DNA from: Laburnicola sp. R22_1
Taxonomy: Eukaryota; Ascomycota; Dothideomycetes; Pleosporales; Didymosphaeriaceae
Direction: 5' to 3'
NCBI GenBank assembly: GCA_014281115.1
Contig: JACONQ010000003.1
Location: 310,001 to 374,000, forward strand
DNA length: 64,000 nucleotides
The translations under genes were made by a program, and so were the position numbers. How positions within the stretch are numbered: position 1 is the stretch's first letter; the number at the start of each line of letters is the position of its first letter. Shown here piece by piece: positions 10,495 to 25,555 of this stretch. The notes under the pieces were generated by a model, which made no database searches, was not told where the DNA came from, and saw only the letters and a program-made list of their open reading frames with translations.

Positions 10495-13400
10495 ACTAAG
10501 GTAAACTATAAAATATAGGTGTAGTAAAAATTTCTACTATTAGTAAAGTATAGCTAGAAGCGTATATATAAGAGAATCCCTATATAAAGATTAATTAAAT
10601 ACCTAGTAACACTAATATTAGCTTTAGAGGTTAGAACCTATAAGGATCTTTAGAAACTATATAAATTATAAATTTAATATAAATAGTTATCTACTATATT
10701 CTAAATACTTTAATACTATTTCTGCTATTACTAGTAAATGCTAATAAGCTAGGTGTCTACTTTAATAATTTTCTAAATATTATTGTATAAAAGAATAGTA
10801 TAACTATACCTATTATACGCAAATAGGGACACCTTTTTTAATATTAGTAAGGAAAAAACTGTGTCTTTCTTTACTAAATAAGAACTCTATTGCCTTTATT
10901 AATAATTTAGATATTCCTATATAGAAAGACTTTAGAAGATACTTACTAATACTAGCTATAAAGTAGATACTACTATACTAAATAAAATTTAGAAGTTTTA
11001 CTATTACTATAAATTACACAAATAAGCCCTATATTGCTTTAAGTTTACTATTAAGGATAATACCTACTTTAACTATAAGATTATTATTAATATTATATAT
11101 ATTAGAACTAGAGACGCACTACATGTTATAAATATAGATATATTATTTTAAGCTATAATCTTTTTAAAATTAATATCTATATAAGATACGTAGAAAGCCC
11201 TCTATAAATATTAGATTAATATCAACTAAGGTCTACTTAACTATATTATATATAACCTAGGTACAAACTTTGCATTAGATAAGTTAAGAAACTATATAAA
11301 AATTATTAGCGTAATCTATAGGTAGATGCCTATAGAAGTATATTAGATAATAGGGAAGGTTAGATATTTACACGCACCCCTTTATAAAGCCTTTAATATT
11401 CTTAAGGCTAAACTAGAAAATTATATAGATAAGAAGAATATTCTCTAAATAGCTATTAAAGCTATTAATAATACTATAGGCCTAGATAGCTTTATATCTA
11501 TACTGCTAGTCTTTGGCGTATATTCTAGAATTAGTATAAATTCTCCCCTATTATCTAATATTATTATATATATAAATGCTGTAAAAAGGCAATAAAATAT
11601 TATAAAAGAAAAGAGATAAAACTAACTTTAATTATGCGCTAAATACCTATAATAGTTTATTAGTAGCACATAAAGTCCTTTAGGAAAGTTTTACTATATA
11701 TAAGTTAAGCTATACTATTATAAAAAAACTTATACTCTTCTACTATTATATAAAGTAGATAATATTGCTTCTATACAAAGAAATTCTCTAGAAAAGAGGA
11801 AGAGAGACTACCTAAGAAAGGATACTACATTCCTTTCCTAAAAGGAGATAAGTAATTAGAAACTATTTTTAAAATTCTATATAAAAGGTATAATTATAAT
11901 ACTTAAAGCACCTTTTAAAGAGTTAAACTATATAGAGATAGACGCTCTAATTACTAATAGTATATTTAAGATTCTTCTCTTTAACCTATCTAAGTATAAG
12001 GGTAGAATCTTTAACCTTCGCCTTATATAAAAAGTTAAGGGCAAGACTACTTAACTATATAAAAAAATCCTACCTTATATTTGCTAGCCACTTTAATAAG
12101 GAGAAGGACAAAATTCTTACCTAATTACCTACTATTTAAAGAATAAGCTAGCGCCTACTCCTTATATTAGGAGCAAGCCTTTAGGCAATATATAGAATAT
12201 ATTTTAAACTATAAGATACTACCTAGGCCTATATTTAGTCTACTAACAAACTAAACTGCACGCTTTATACTAGACTACCTAAGAAACTGCGTATAAACTT
12301 TTTATAAGATATAATTTTCTATATTATTTAACTACTCTATAGTGCAGCTAGATTAGATCTTTACTAGTTTAAGACCTACTATAATTACTATAGAAAGAAA
12401 CTTAGTATAAAGACTTTATTATATAATCTATATTTGCTTATTACTAATAAAGGAGAATACACCTTTAGAATTACTAGCCTTTAGATAGATAATACTCTTA
12501 GTATTATTAATAAGAACTTTATATAAAAAAAGCTAAAGAAGGTAGCCTTTATATAAAGAATAATCTTTAATAGAAATTTTAACTCTTTAACAGAAATTTT
12601 AACTATGGATATTATATAGTAATGTAATAGTTTATTATTTATATCTCTTTATAGATACTAGCAATTGCCCTTAGGTTACTCTGCATTATATTGCTATACA
12701 CACGCTTTTTTGTTCCTTTTATTATTTATCCTTTTAAAGGACTTAGTTCGCGTTATTATTTTATTATTATTATTATTGTTATTATTACTACTAGCATCTA
12801 TATAGTATTATAAGTAGTAATAAGGTAGAGTACTAGTGCATATACCTCTTATTATTATTCTCTTTAATAAAAGTTAACTACGCATAGTAATATATAGTAA
12901 GATTATAGTTAGCCCTAAGGTCCTTCTCTAGTAGGTAGAGGTTATAGAGCTTAGCTGCGTATATTGCGTTGCTAGGTAACTATTTATATAGCAGCTATAG
13001 GCTAAGCTTCTTAAGTTAGATAATTTAGAAATCTGTCTACACCTAGCGCAGATTTAGTAGGCCTTTAGGTGCTATATACCTATCTTTTTAATTATACCTC
13101 TTAACATCTTAGTATATTGCAGTATTGCCACTTTATTAATGCGTACACTCTTTAGCTTAGTTGTCCTAGTAGGCGTAAAAGTAGAGCGTGTTAACTCCTT
13201 AAGTATATGCAAATTTAATATAGTGGGAATAGTAGAATAGAGGATATAATAGGCAAGCGTTACTAAGAAGTAGTTAAACCTATAGTGCAGACTTATAGGA
13301 AGCTATAGTAGTAATAAGTGTTACTGCCTATAAGGAAGTTAGCGTATTATATATACTTACAGTATATAAGTATAGAGTGGTTACTAACATATATATAGAT

Positions 13401-15946
13401 ATAGTGCACTAAACTAATATTATATAATTAATAACTAAGCGTATATAATATATAATTACTATAGCTAGCTAACATCCCTCTTAGTAAGAATAGCCTAACA
13501 AAAACAAATAATAAAAATATAAAGGATAAGACTGTCCTTGCTAAGAACTAACCTATTAAGTTTAATAGTAAAAGAATTTAGCTTGTATATAATACTATAG
13601 TTCTTATATAGAAAGGTTAAGCAAAGGGCCTTTATATAATTAATTCTAAAGATAAGAATACTACTTAGAGGTATATAGAGTAGCGTGCAAGAGGCGCCTA
13701 TATTATATTTATATACTAACTAGAAGCTGTATTTAATTTATTTATTACTACTTAGACTATATTACTTTTATATAAAGATATTAAGATATTAAATATATAA
13801 ATCTAATAGCAAATTAATAATAGTAAGTGTAGTCTTATCTTTATACTATTAGATCTCTATTGCGCAAAGCTATTTATCTTTACTAATAGCTTATTTGCTA
13901 ATAATAAGGACCTAAGCTTATAGCTAGAATTTCTAATTGCTCTAGGTAATAAATATTATATAGGTAATAGCAATAATTTTAATATTCTAGTAAATATTAT
14001 ACACTAGAATTTAACTAAGTATAAGAGAGTAATAAGGAGTGTTCTTACTAGCGAGCTATATAGTATAGTAGAAGGCTTTAATAATACTATTACTATTAGT
14101 ATAACCCTTTAAAAGATTATATATATACTTAGTTTATTACTAATTTCTATAGTTGTCTATATAAATTTAAAGTCTCTTTATAACTACTTTATACAACTAG
14201 AAACTACAAATAAAAAGCGTCTTATAATTAATATTATATTACTTTGCAAATTATATAAGCACTATAAAATCTCTAAGATTAAATAGATTAATAGAAAGAA
14301 TAACCCTACTAATACCTATATAAAGAAGGCCCTAAACTAGGCTCTAGAGTCTTTAATCTCTAGCAATACCTTAATAATTATTATTAAAGTATTAGTAGAT
14401 TGCTTTAAGCCTGCTTATATAAGCTCTTCCTAGCCTTTATATAGGACTATTTTCTTATTATTTACTTATTCTTTTGCACAATATATTTATTTAATTCTTT
14501 ATATATATATATATATATGTATATATTACTTAAAAATATGTATTTCTTTATCTATTATTTGCATAGAAAGAGAAAAGACATAATATATATTTATTTAGAG
14601 AAGAGTCTTTTTTATTTTAGTATTAATAGACAATATCTAGCATTGTTTACCTTATTACCTTAGCCCTATTCTATGCAATAATTATATCTAGTACTATAGC
14701 TCTACTATATATAAGAACTATATAATCCTACCTAAAAGCCTACTAGTATATAGCACTTAGTAAAGGGCTTAGGCCTAGTTATACTACTATAGTAGTAGGC
14801 ATATAAAGTATTCTTAAGGCAACTGCGCAACTAGACTAATAGTGCATAGAAATATCCTTTGCGCTAAATAACCTTAATAGCCTATAGATATAGGTCTATA
14901 CTAGCTAGGAGAATAATATTAATATTATATAAAGGCATATACGCAATACTAAGTTTCTAAGCCTATTATAAAGTTAGTATCTATATAAAATTAAATCTAC
15001 AAGGAATAAGGAAACTTATATTAATAGAGATATTCTAGAAGAATATATAGTTTATATAGAAACTAGTAAAGAGGATAATATGTGTGGCGTTAAATTAACT
15101 ACCTAGGGTAGCACGACAAAGGCTTTTATCTCAAATAACATGACAAAAATGCAGAGCCCCTGCTTAGTAATTAAAAAGAGCGTGAAAAAGGTAATGACAA
15201 ACAAAAAGAGGATAATATATATTCTTTTATTTAGAAGATTATATATAATAAGATTAAAGCTAAGAAAGCTAACTTAGTTGCTAGCTAGTATAAGTGCTAT
15301 TATCTATAGTAAGTTAGTACTATACAAAGATAAAAAAATTATATAATAAGAGGCATAGTTTAGTAGTATATAAAATAGGGAATTAGCTTAATAAAAAAAA
15401 GAAAAGAGCTAGGAAGAAGGGACACGTATAGAGAGATATTGAAAGTAGAGGATAAGAAAGAAAAGAATAAAAGAAGAAAAGCCTACCTTATATACCTCTT
15501 CCTTCTATCTAGAGTCTTAATTTCTACCTCTTACTAGCGTTTATTTTTCCCTTATCTAATATTATATAATTGCCTAATATCGCTGTCTAAATAAATAAGA
15601 TAAATAGATCTATTTATTATATCAGAAATAAACTAAGCAAAAAAACTTTATATAAATAATATATTATTACTATAATTTTATTATTAAATACGCAATATGA
15701 CCCTTAACTGCTATTAGCTAGACTACTACTCTACTACTAATAAGCCTAATTGCGCCTCTAATAAATAGTAATAAAGTATAATAAATAGTTAATAGAATCT
15801 TTCTACTACCTAGAGTAGACTAGTTAGAGTAGAAGGCGTATAGATAGGGGGATAATAAATAGATAGGGTAAATATTAGCAAGTAGATAGTTTATATAGAG
15901 GAAGGGAAAATTACTAATAGTAATCTTAAAAATAAAAAGTTGCTAG
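10495..15946 (+). pseudogene. Ty1/copia remnant, left arm
   Basis: Plus-sense copia remnant between repeat B and the gypsy LTR. About 13830-14400 encodes the RNase H region with family motifs (NLTKYKRVIRSVLTSELYS at 13998-14061, then a KRLIINIILL stretch). Upstream, about 11000-12500, coding is too mutated to assign domains. A 955-bp insertion flanked by a 13-bp direct repeat interrupts it (about 12562-13516), mirroring 42468-43422. A short retroposon lies at 15082-15204. No copia LTR pair was recognised, so the element's true ends are unknown. Confidence 0.7.
15082..15204 (+). repeat. SINE-like short retroposon
   Basis: A 123-bp unit starting GTGTGGCGTTAAATTAAC and ending in an A-rich tail. 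It is flanked by a perfect 14-bp direct repeat AAAGAGGATAATAT at 15068-15081 and 15205-15218. The family recurs through the island (for example 24357-24480, 24580-24705 inverted, 49751-49922, 50346-50462). Target duplications of 13-14 bp and an A-rich end fit target-primed reverse transcription. No tRNA-derived A or B box could be assigned, so the SINE label is provisional. Confidence 0.75.
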
Positions 15947-16500
15947 TGTCTATATACTATATAGGCAAAAGTACTTAAAAGTGTTAAGGTTTTAATATTA
16001 CTATATAATAGTATTATATAGGGATTATATAATGCCTATGCGCTCACTATAGCTCTCTAACAGTCCACTAGTTAAGAGATAATATATAACTTAGTTATGC
16101 CAGATAGCAGACTGTCTATTAACTACCATCGCCAATGCTGCTATGCAGAAAGTTAATAACAAAACTATTATTATTTTGTGTATATTTTATTACTACCACT
16201 ATATGCTAGATACTAGGTTTTAGTGCCTTCTATTTTACTCCTCTCTGTGTATAGTGCGGACTCGACCTTAGTTAGAATCTCCACATAACAAAGATCTTTA
16301 ATAATGCATATGCGCTGCGGTTTATACGCTATAGGATTTTCTCCTTTTTATTTATACCCTCTTTAGAGATAATTAATTAATACTAAGTTAGTTTTATTAT
16401 ATTTTTTTCTTATACAATTATTCTATACTCTCTCTACACTTACTAATATAGAGTATTAGATATTAATATCTATATAGCTAGCTGTAGAGCCTATTTAATA
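15947..16500 (-). repeat. 3' LTR of left gypsy, with nested 256-bp retroposon
   Basis: The LTR reads from 16500 (TATTAAATAGG, with the canonical TG changed to TA) down to 15947 (GACA end). The nested 256-bp sequence at 16045-16300 is flanked by 16-bp near-perfect repeats, ATAATGCMTATGCGCT, at 16029-16044 and 16301-16316. Confidence 0.8.
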
Positions 16501-17219
16501 ATAGTTACTTGCTTTTTCTACTCTACCTATTCTTAAGCCTTTCTATAAGGATTTAGCTAAACTTATTTTAAATATTATAAAAACTATTTACACTAGTAAG
16601 ATATTAAAAGATTATAAAATTACTACTTGTCTAAAATATATTAAAAGGGTTCTAGGTTTAATAGCTATTTGTTTTAATTAAATTATTATTTTTTATAAGA
16701 AAGTTAAAGAAATAAACTTTAATTTTACTTTAGGCAAAAGTAAGTTTATAAGAAAAGAGTAGTATTTTTATTTATTTTTCTACAATATTAGAAATTTTTT
16801 AATTTTTCTATCTAGCTCTATTATAAAGATTTAAAAGCGTTTTTTAAGCAGTTTATAACTTTATAGATATAGCTAAGCTGTAAGCTTAGCTTTTTAAATA
16901 TTTAGTTTCTTTAGTGCTACTATATTTATTTCTTCTTTTTATAATATTCTCTTCTAAATAGAACTTTTTTATTTTCTAATTGTCCTACCTTTTGTTACTT
17001 AAAATTTATATTATTTTATTATAGGAAGAATAATTTTTTTACTTACTTATATTAGAGCTAATACTCCTAAATAGTTTTATTTGTGAACAAAGCTGCATCC
17101 CGCAACTATACTATAGTAAAAGATAATCTAGCTACAACCTTTTTTTTATATACTAGCTCTATAAGATACTATGTAAATATACGTAACTAAGTTAATAATG
17201 CGTGCATCTTTGGCTCCCT

Positions 17220-17945
17220 GCCTTCTAGCGTAAGCTAGAGCGAGTTATCTATAGTTTAAACTATAGTAGCTCTAAATAGCTCTATATTATCTAAAAACTT
17301 TAAATAGACTATAAGTTCCTAGCTGCGTATAAGAGGACCCTCTCTAATTATTTAGCCCTATCCACCTACTGCAACAATTAACTAACTTAAGCAAAACTAA
17401 ACTATAAAGTAATTAAGATAATACGCCCCAACTACAAAGCAGATTTTAATATCTCCTATGCTATATTTAAGCTCCTAAACCGCACCCTAGAGATAGTCAC
17501 GCAATTTGCTAGGAAGCTAAGGCTAAGAAGGGTAATAGGCAACAAGCAACTAGTAAAATTGCTTATTTTAGACTGCTACTATATATAAGAATATAGTTTA
17601 TAAGATATTATTAAGCTGCGTAATATATTAATAGTGTTTATAGGGACTAGCAATATAGTAACCTAAGCAAATATAGATTACGTTAATTAATAGGTAAAGC
17701 ATCTTAGCGCGTTGCTAAAGACAATAGATAATAATAAGTTTCTTAAGGCATTACAAGCATATAATAAGAAAAGCGCATAGTGGCTAGTAGACATCTAGAT
17801 ATTAGCAAGCATGCTATAGGCAGCAAAGATGCTAGTAGAGGTATTGTTAGTGGTTACCTATAATAGCGTTATTTCTAAAATTAAAAAGTTCCTTAATTAA
17901 GTAATTTAACTATAAAGGGCCTGTGGGTCTCGGTCGAGACCGCCT
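17220..17945 (+). other. Less RIP-mutated module inside left gypsy (unassigned)
   Basis: This block has noticeably higher GC than its surroundings and a partly open plus-strand frame at about 17400-17900 with a basic stretch FARKLRLRRVIGNKQLVKLL and several TAG/TAA stops. It ends near a GC-rich palindrome, GGTCTCGGTCGAGACC, at about 17927. It is mirrored at about 38038-38763. I do not recognise the protein. Confidence 0.45.
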
Positions 17946-18681
17946 AAATAGTTTATAGTGCTTCTTTAAGTATTTTTTATTTTTTAAGTAAATTATAGTT
18001 TTATTCTTTACTAATCCCTAAGTAATTTGTAAGAAGAGACTAAAAGTCTAAACTTATTTTAACTTTTCTTTAGTAGAGGCTTTTTAAGTTTTTACTAAAG
18101 ATATAACTTCTATACTAAGGGCTATAATATATTTATTAGTTTAGAGAGTTTTTATAAAAGTTTATAAATAACTTTTTATTATTATTTTAAAATAGAAAAG
18201 TGTATATTTTTAGCAATTAATACCTTTATAGTAAAGAGATTTATAGTAAATTTCTAAGTTAAATTAGTATTATTTAACTACTTAACTTAATAAAGTAATC
18301 TCTATAGCCCTTTTTTCTTTTAGGTAAGTTTTTTTAGCTAGGATATTTTTATAACTTATTTCTCTTTTTCTTTAATAATAATAGCCTCTAGTTTTCTATT
18401 ATTTATAACCTAGCTAGGAAGAGGATCTCCTTTAGCTAAATATAGATAATTTACTAAAAATACTAAATAGACTTTAAATAAAATATTTAGCTTTATATTA
18501 TAAAAGTCTACTACTTATATAATTATAATCTTTATATTTTTTGTTATTACCTTTTACGCCTTTTTTAATTACTAAGCAGGAGGCTCTACTTTTTTATTAT
18601 AATATTTAAGATAAAAGCCTTTCTTCTAAGTAGAAGTATAAACTGCCTCTACTTATTCGGTTTTAAGTGGCCCTACTACAT

Positions 18682-19899
18682 TTAATTACTGCGTTTTTTT
18701 ATTATATTATGGCGCCTATATAATATTATGTGATATAACATTACATGCGAGCGCTAAGCCCTAGAACTAGAGCGTGTTAAAGTTTTTCTAACGTCTTCCC
18801 TAGCTTTTAAGATAATCTATAATCATAACACCCTACCTACCTGCCTACCTATCGCGTTACTAGATAATTAATACTACCTTACAACCTTTTACTGTATTAC
18901 TAAATAATTTACTACTTAGAATCCCTAGACGTACACTTCGCCACTATTACAATATATAATAAATTGCGCACGCACTTCCTACTTTTAATACTAAATAGCA
19001 TCCTAATACTTTACTACCCTTACTCTACTTATTGCCTATAAATATTCTATAGTAGAATTACATATTTATATATCTTCTACGCCTTTAGCACCTACTTTAT
19101 ATAACTACTATCTTTAAAGCAAGCAGCTATTAATTAGAGATCTAATATTAGGTAGTAATTGCTTCTATAAGCTACGCAGTAGTATATAGTTACTAGCCTA
19201 GACTCTTACTTTATAAAAATATCTATATTCTTCTAGTTCTTATTCTTAATAGTTGCAAGCACCTTGTATCTAAACTAGTATAGGGCAATCTATATTACAA
19301 GGCTTATCCCGCCTTTAATCCTAGGCTCCTGCTTACTAATATCTGTATTCTGCTTAATATGGCAATCTAATTCTATGGCAGCTATCTACTTGCCACATAG
19401 GTCCTTAGCATAGACTATATAGTTTTTAATATTAAGCGGCGTCTGGTTGTTGTATCTAGCTGCGTTATACCTGGCTATATTGTTGTTTGTATCTCCTAGG
19501 TAGGGGCGTAATACTACACATCTAGTGGCGATGGCAATAGCGTCTTTAGGGCGAGGAATAGACATAGCGACCTTAAGGTCTTATGCGATAATTAAATATA
19601 TTGTTATTAGGTGGTAGATAGATAAACACTTAATATATATCTAGTTGCGGATTTTATATTGCGTTTGTGTAGGCAACCGCGTATTATATTATTACTTTAG
19701 TACCTAGTACATCTTGTAATTAACTATCTCTAGCAGGAGGGGCCGATTTGCACGTGCTAACAGATAGTTTCTAGCCTAATCTATCTATCTCTAAGCTGCT
19801 TTACCTTTTTTAATGCGTTTTTAGCACACCTATAGCTTTCCCTTACAGCGTTGTACCGTATACCAAACGGTCTGCGATATTTCTCTTCCTAATAAAAGT
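18682..19899 (-). other. Unassigned module E, left-arm copy
   Basis: This is the mirror of about 36083-37300, where the frame is described. It interrupts the gypsy integrase region. A third, more mutated copy lies at about 48790-50590. Confidence 0.5.
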
Positions 19900-21458
19900 T
19901 ACTTATAAATTAGTTTTTATAATTAGAAGTTATAGTATTAAAGAGCTAATAATAAGCTATAATATAATAAAGAAATACCTCTACTATAGTTTTTATTTTT
20001 AAAGTCTAGTAGTAGAACTAAAACTATTTCTTTTTTAGTTTATTATATACTACTATTATATTTATAGTTCTCTTACTTATAAAAAGCTTAATACTAAAGT
20101 TTATAGAAATTTTCTTTTATATCTAATTAAAGAGGGAAGAGGTTTTAATAACCCTTATTTTTTATTTCTTTATAGCTTAGTTCTCGTATAAATATTATAG
20201 TTTTTAATAAATTTATAGATAAAGTTTAATAGTTTTTAAAAAAGTATAATCTAGTAACTATTATATAAGTAATCTTCTTTATTAAATATCTAAGAATAGG
20301 AGGTTATAAACTATAGCAACTAGCGTTATTTATAAAAGTTTTTAGTTTAGAATCTATTTTTATTTCTAGTACTAAAGGTAACTAGTATTATTAATATTAC
20401 ACTTTTATATCGTAATTTTTAAATTTAAAAAAAAGAAAAAGTGTCCTTATAATAAAGAATATACTTTTTACTTTCTTTAGTATAAAATTTTTCTTTAAGC
20501 TATAAGACTATATTTTATTTAAATCTAGGTTTACTAAGAGGTGTATTTTAAGTTTAAAAAATTTCTTTTAGTAAGTAAAAAAGAAAACTAGCGTTTTTTA
20601 TACTTAGCTCTACTTTTTTCTAAGAGGATTAAGCCTCTTAAATAAGACTTATATTGCTAGAGCTATAAATATTTAAAACCTAATATTTCTATATTTTAAA
20701 GAAACTTTTTTAAGAAGTTAAATTTTATAAAACTTAACCTAGTTATTTTTAGTATCTATAGGTATATTCTACTAGCATTATAAAAAAGTATTTGCCTTTA
20801 AGTTAATAGCCCCTAGTTTATACTAGAATATTATATTATATTTACTAAAAGTATTAGTTTAGTATATATACCTTTAATCTAACTTTTTAAACTTTATAAA
20901 GTATATAAAGTTTTTATAATTAGTATATATAAGTATATAAAAATAGCCCTAAGTAGATTATACTACTTCTTAGTTACTTTAATAACTATAAGTATTTTCT
21001 TATTATAAATTATATAGTTTGCGTTTATAAGGATATACTTAGTAAAAAAGTAAATAATTAGCCTAAGAACTTTATCTATATTAAATTATAAAAGGTAGGC
21101 ACTAAAAGCCTAACCTAAAAAGTTAGCCTTTAATACTTTTTTAAAAAAATTAAAATAAACTAGTGTAGGCTTAGTGTAAAATACCCTTTTTAAATAATTA
21201 AATGCTTATTATTATATCTACCCGTATAAAAGAATGGTTCCTTTCTAACTAACTGTATTAATAAAAATACTACTTTTAAAAAGTTTTTATAAATCTTTAA
21301 TAAAAGTTAGTAAACTTTTAAAAAAAGTACCCTTTATATTAGTAAGAAAGGTGTAGTTTTAAATAGCCTTAACTTTTTTAATCTATACTAATTCCCTTTT
21401 TATACTTTATAATAAGTTTAAAGTATTTAGTTTTAGTAACTATAAACTTACACTTCTT

Positions 21459-22695
21459 CTCTTCTATAGTTACTTTGTAGTATTATATAATCCTAGGCCG
21501 GCTATTTAACTAACTACTATGTTATATAATTAATAATTTCTTTAATAATATTTTTACTATAATAATAACAATAATAATTATGATAGTAACTAACCTAACT
21601 ATTTTATTAACTCTCTTCTATAGTAGATTTCCCCTCGTAACTAGCGAGCTATATTCTGCCCCCTAGAACCTTGCCACTACCTATCTCCTCTATGCTCTCG
21701 CCGCTACTGCTTACCCTTACCCTTATTACTTAGTTGCAGTCCCCTACCTTAATAGCAGCCTAGATAATTACTACTATCTTAATAAACTTTTTACGCTACT
21801 ACTACACCTCTAGTGTCTTATATATTATAATAAACTTTTTCTTCCCTTTACTCTAGTTCTTGCTTTTATAGTTCTTATTATCTTTATTTTTAGTTATATT
21901 TTTAAGCTTCTATAGCATAATCTTTATATTATATTATTATTATATTATAAAGGCTACGTCTTTACTAATATCTAGATACTAAAGAAGTGCCTTACACTTT
22001 AGAATCTAGAGATATAAGGTGTAGTAAATTAGCCTAAAGATATTACTAATAGGGTACTTAAAGATAAGCTCTAAAGGCTCCTCTAATAATCCTTCTAGTT
22101 ATATAAGATTACTAAATCTCTAAAAAATGTCCTTAACTTTGCCTAGCTAGTTATCTATACCTTAACTAAATTTAATAATAGTTGTGTTGCTATAGGTATT
22201 AGACTTAGACGCAATATTAGATTGCTAGAAAGTAGTTATTATATTACTAAATATAACAGATAAAGAGATAAAGATTTAGTGTACTAGGTGTTACTAATAT
22301 TATAAAAGTAGGCAGACTTTATACACTATATATATAGCAAACTATAGTTACGCTACTACTAAATTATAAGCGTAATAACTAAACTATAATTAAGCGTCTT
22401 ATTACCTACACTACTCTTATAGTTGCAACTCCGCGGTCTACTATAGCTCTCTAATAGTTTACTAGTTAAGAAATAATATATAACTTAGTTATACTAAATA
22501 GTAGACTATTTATTAACTACTATTACTAATACTACTATATAGAAAGTTAATAATAAAATTATTATTATTTTATATATATTTTATTACTACTACTGGGTAC
22601 TAGGTACTAAGTTTTAGTGCCTCCTATTTTACTCCTCTCTATATATAGTGCGGACTTAACCTTAGTTAGAATCTCTATATAATAAAGATCTTTAA
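21459..22695 (+). repeat. 1.24-kb retroposon nested in gypsy RT, left arm
   Basis: Flanked by a perfect 16-bp direct repeat TAAACTTACACTTCTT at 21443-21458 and 22696-22711. It splits the gypsy reverse transcriptase at the KKCKF position. It shares about 250 bp, ending AAAGATCTTTAA, with the 256-bp insert at 16045-16300, so the shorter copy looks 5'-truncated, as in non-LTR retrotransposition. Confidence 0.75.
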
Positions 22696-25170
22696 TAAAC
22701 TTACACTTCTTAATATCTAAGTATAGCTTTACCTTACTTTACCTCTTTACTATTTATTATATTTTATTTTAGTAGTCTTTTAAAAATTTACTAGAAAATA
22801 TAAGAATATTATTTATATAAATAGAGTAGAAGTTATCTAAGTACTTTTTATAATATAGTTAGTATATTTTTAAAAGGTGCCTAGTGTATTAGCTAGTTTA
22901 AAAAAGACTACTAGCTACTTATATAACCTAAATTAGATTTAAAAAACTATTTTCTATTTTTTTTCTTTTTACTATTTTTAATTTATAAAAGGCCTAAATT
23001 ATATTTAATGTTATTAGTTACTTAACCTTAGTAAAAAGTTATGTGGCGTTAAATTAACTATATAGGGATAGCACGACAAAGGCCTTTATCTTAAATAATA
23101 TAATAAAAAAGTAAAAGTTATAACATCTTTTAATAAAAGAAAAAGAGTAGTAGTTTTTTTAATAGGGTATTTAACGCCTAGTAGTTTATATCAAATTATA
23201 GGCCCCCTGTAAGTTTTTTTATAAATAATACTAGTGCTATAGCGCTAGACTTACTTACTTAAATAAAGCTATAGTTAAAGTACTGTATTAATTTCTTATA
23301 GAGAACTAGTAGCTTCTTCTTTAATATACTATAAAAAAGCCTAAAAAGAATCTTTAAGGTCTTTTTATTTTTTTAATAAGGAGAATTAAGTAATTAATCT
23401 TAGGGCTTTATAATAGGGAAATTTATTAGCTTACTCTTTTAAAAAAACTTCTATTTAGTCTAAGAGCTACTTAGGAAGATAATTTCTTAAGTCTACCTTA
23501 GTCTTTAAAGCTAAGACCTTTTAAATATCTTTCAAAAAGGTAGTAAAAACTATTAGCCTATTTTTTTCTTTTATATTTATTTTATTTAGAGTTATAAATA
23601 ATATAGTAAAGACTTTTTAACTAGGAGTAAAAGTTTATTTTCTTTACTTATTTCTAATCCTTATATAAAAGGACTCTATATATATAAACTATTTCCTTAA
23701 AGCTACTAATATAGTATTTTTCTTTTATTTGGGCAAACTAAGAACTAGTTTATAGTTTTTCTTCTTTCTGTTACTATATACCTATATTATTTTAATATAC
23801 TCTTTTATATTTATCTTTATATAAATAGCTTTATAGACTAACAAAATTACTTTTTTAAATTTTATTACTTAATAGAAACTATTTAAACTAATATATTATA
23901 AGTTAGCTTTTTTAGTAAACTTTTTAAATATATAAGTAGTAGTTAAACACTTTAAATTAAGTATAGTATATATAAAGGTAATATAATTAATAATAGTATT
24001 TATAGTAATTAATATTAAATCTAGCTATATTTTTCTATATATATTAAAGTTCTTCTTTAGTTTCTTTATAAACTACTTTCTTTTTTAATAACTTTAAAAG
24101 AGAAAAACTAGTTTTTAACTCTACTAAGCTATTAATATTTTTATTACTACTATTTATTTTTTTAGGCCTTACTTAACCTAGCTTAAGTTAGGGGTATAGC
24201 AGCTTAGAAGTAATAATTCTAAATATTGTAGCCTTTTTATTATAGTAGAAGTATGCTTTTTTATAGCGCTTTTCTAACTTTTTTAGAAATCTATTTAGTA
24301 CGCTTTTTAGTCTTTAAAAGGTTTATTTTAGTAGTTTTTATAGTACTAAAATATATGTGGCGTTAAATTAACTATCTAGGGTAGCACGATAAAGGCTTTT
24401 ATCTTAAATAATATAATAAAAAAGCAGAGCCCCTTACTTAGTAATTAAAAAAAAGTGTAAAAAGGTAGATATAAAAATGCAAAGAGTAATATATACTAAA
24501 TATATATTTATTACTCTATTATTATATTAAGATTATTTTTTATAAATCATTTACTATTTCTTTATATATACCTCTACTATATTTTTATAACTACCCTTTT
24601 TACGCTTTTTTAATTATGAGTAGGGGCTCTACTTTTTTATTATATTATTTAAGATAAAAGCCTTTGTCGTGCTACCTCTAGATAGTTAACTTAACGCCAC
24701 ATATACCTCTACACTCTACTATTTATTTAGAAATTAATATTATTTCTAAAAAGTACTTACTATTACTAAAAAGTATAGGCTAAAGATTTGCGCTACTACT
24801 ACTAAGATAATAATACTAAAGTTCTATTCTATTTATAAAATAATTAATTATTTATAGAAGCTTAGTATATTTAACTATTTATAAGGTAATCTTTATATAC
24901 TAGCTAGATTAGTAGCTTATTTAATTTATAAAAACTAAGAAGACTATATTTTTACTTTAGTAGATAAAATTACTTTTTATTAGTAATAGAATCTAAGAAA
25001 AGAAGAAAAAATAGAAAATAAGGTGTTTATTAATAATTTCTAATATAATAAAAGTATTATATAGATGTATAAAATTCTTCTAGTAGTTATACTAGCTTAT
25101 CTAAGTAACTATACTATATAAGTAGTATATAAGTGTAAATAACTAATAATAGTAGTAGTAATAAGCTAAA

Positions 25171-25457
25171 TATCTATACACTATACGGACAAGGGCACCT
25201 AAGGGTGTTAAGGTTTTAATATTGCCGCATAATAGTATTACGTAGAGATTATATAATGCCTATACGTCGCGGCCTATGCGCTATAGGATCTTCTCCTTTT
25301 TATTCGCACCCTCTCTAAAGATAAGTAATTAATACTAAGTTAGTTTTATTATGTTATTTTCTTTTCTTATACAATTATCCTGTACACCCTCTACACTTAC
25401 TAATATAGAGTATTAGATATTAATATCCATATAGCTAGCTATAGAGCCTATTTAACA
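25171..25457 (-). repeat. 5' LTR of left gypsy
   Basis: The 287-bp LTR reads TGTTAAATAGG at 25457 down to 25171. It is the mirror of 30526-30811 and the same family as 4788-5074. Confidence 0.82.
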
Positions 25458-25555
25458 CTAATTAGTAGTTAACTAACTCTTAACTACAACTTAGTAAGAG
25501 TGAAGACAAATTGTATAAGTTATTATTAGCTGTATAATTTGTTTTATTATACCCT

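Larger units (their letters stand above)
15947..25457 (-). mobile_element. Ty3/gypsy LTR retrotransposon, left arm, dead
   Basis: This is the mirror image of 30526-40033, 9,511 bp long. The 5' LTR is 25171-25457 and the 3' LTR is 15947-16500 (the latter enlarged by a 256-bp insertion). The minus strand encodes heavily mutated reverse transcriptase, RNase H and integrase. See the right-arm entry for domain evidence. Nested inside are a 1.24-kb retroposon (21459-22695), a less mutated module (about 18682-19899), another (about 17220-17945) and several SINE-like copies. Confidence 0.85.
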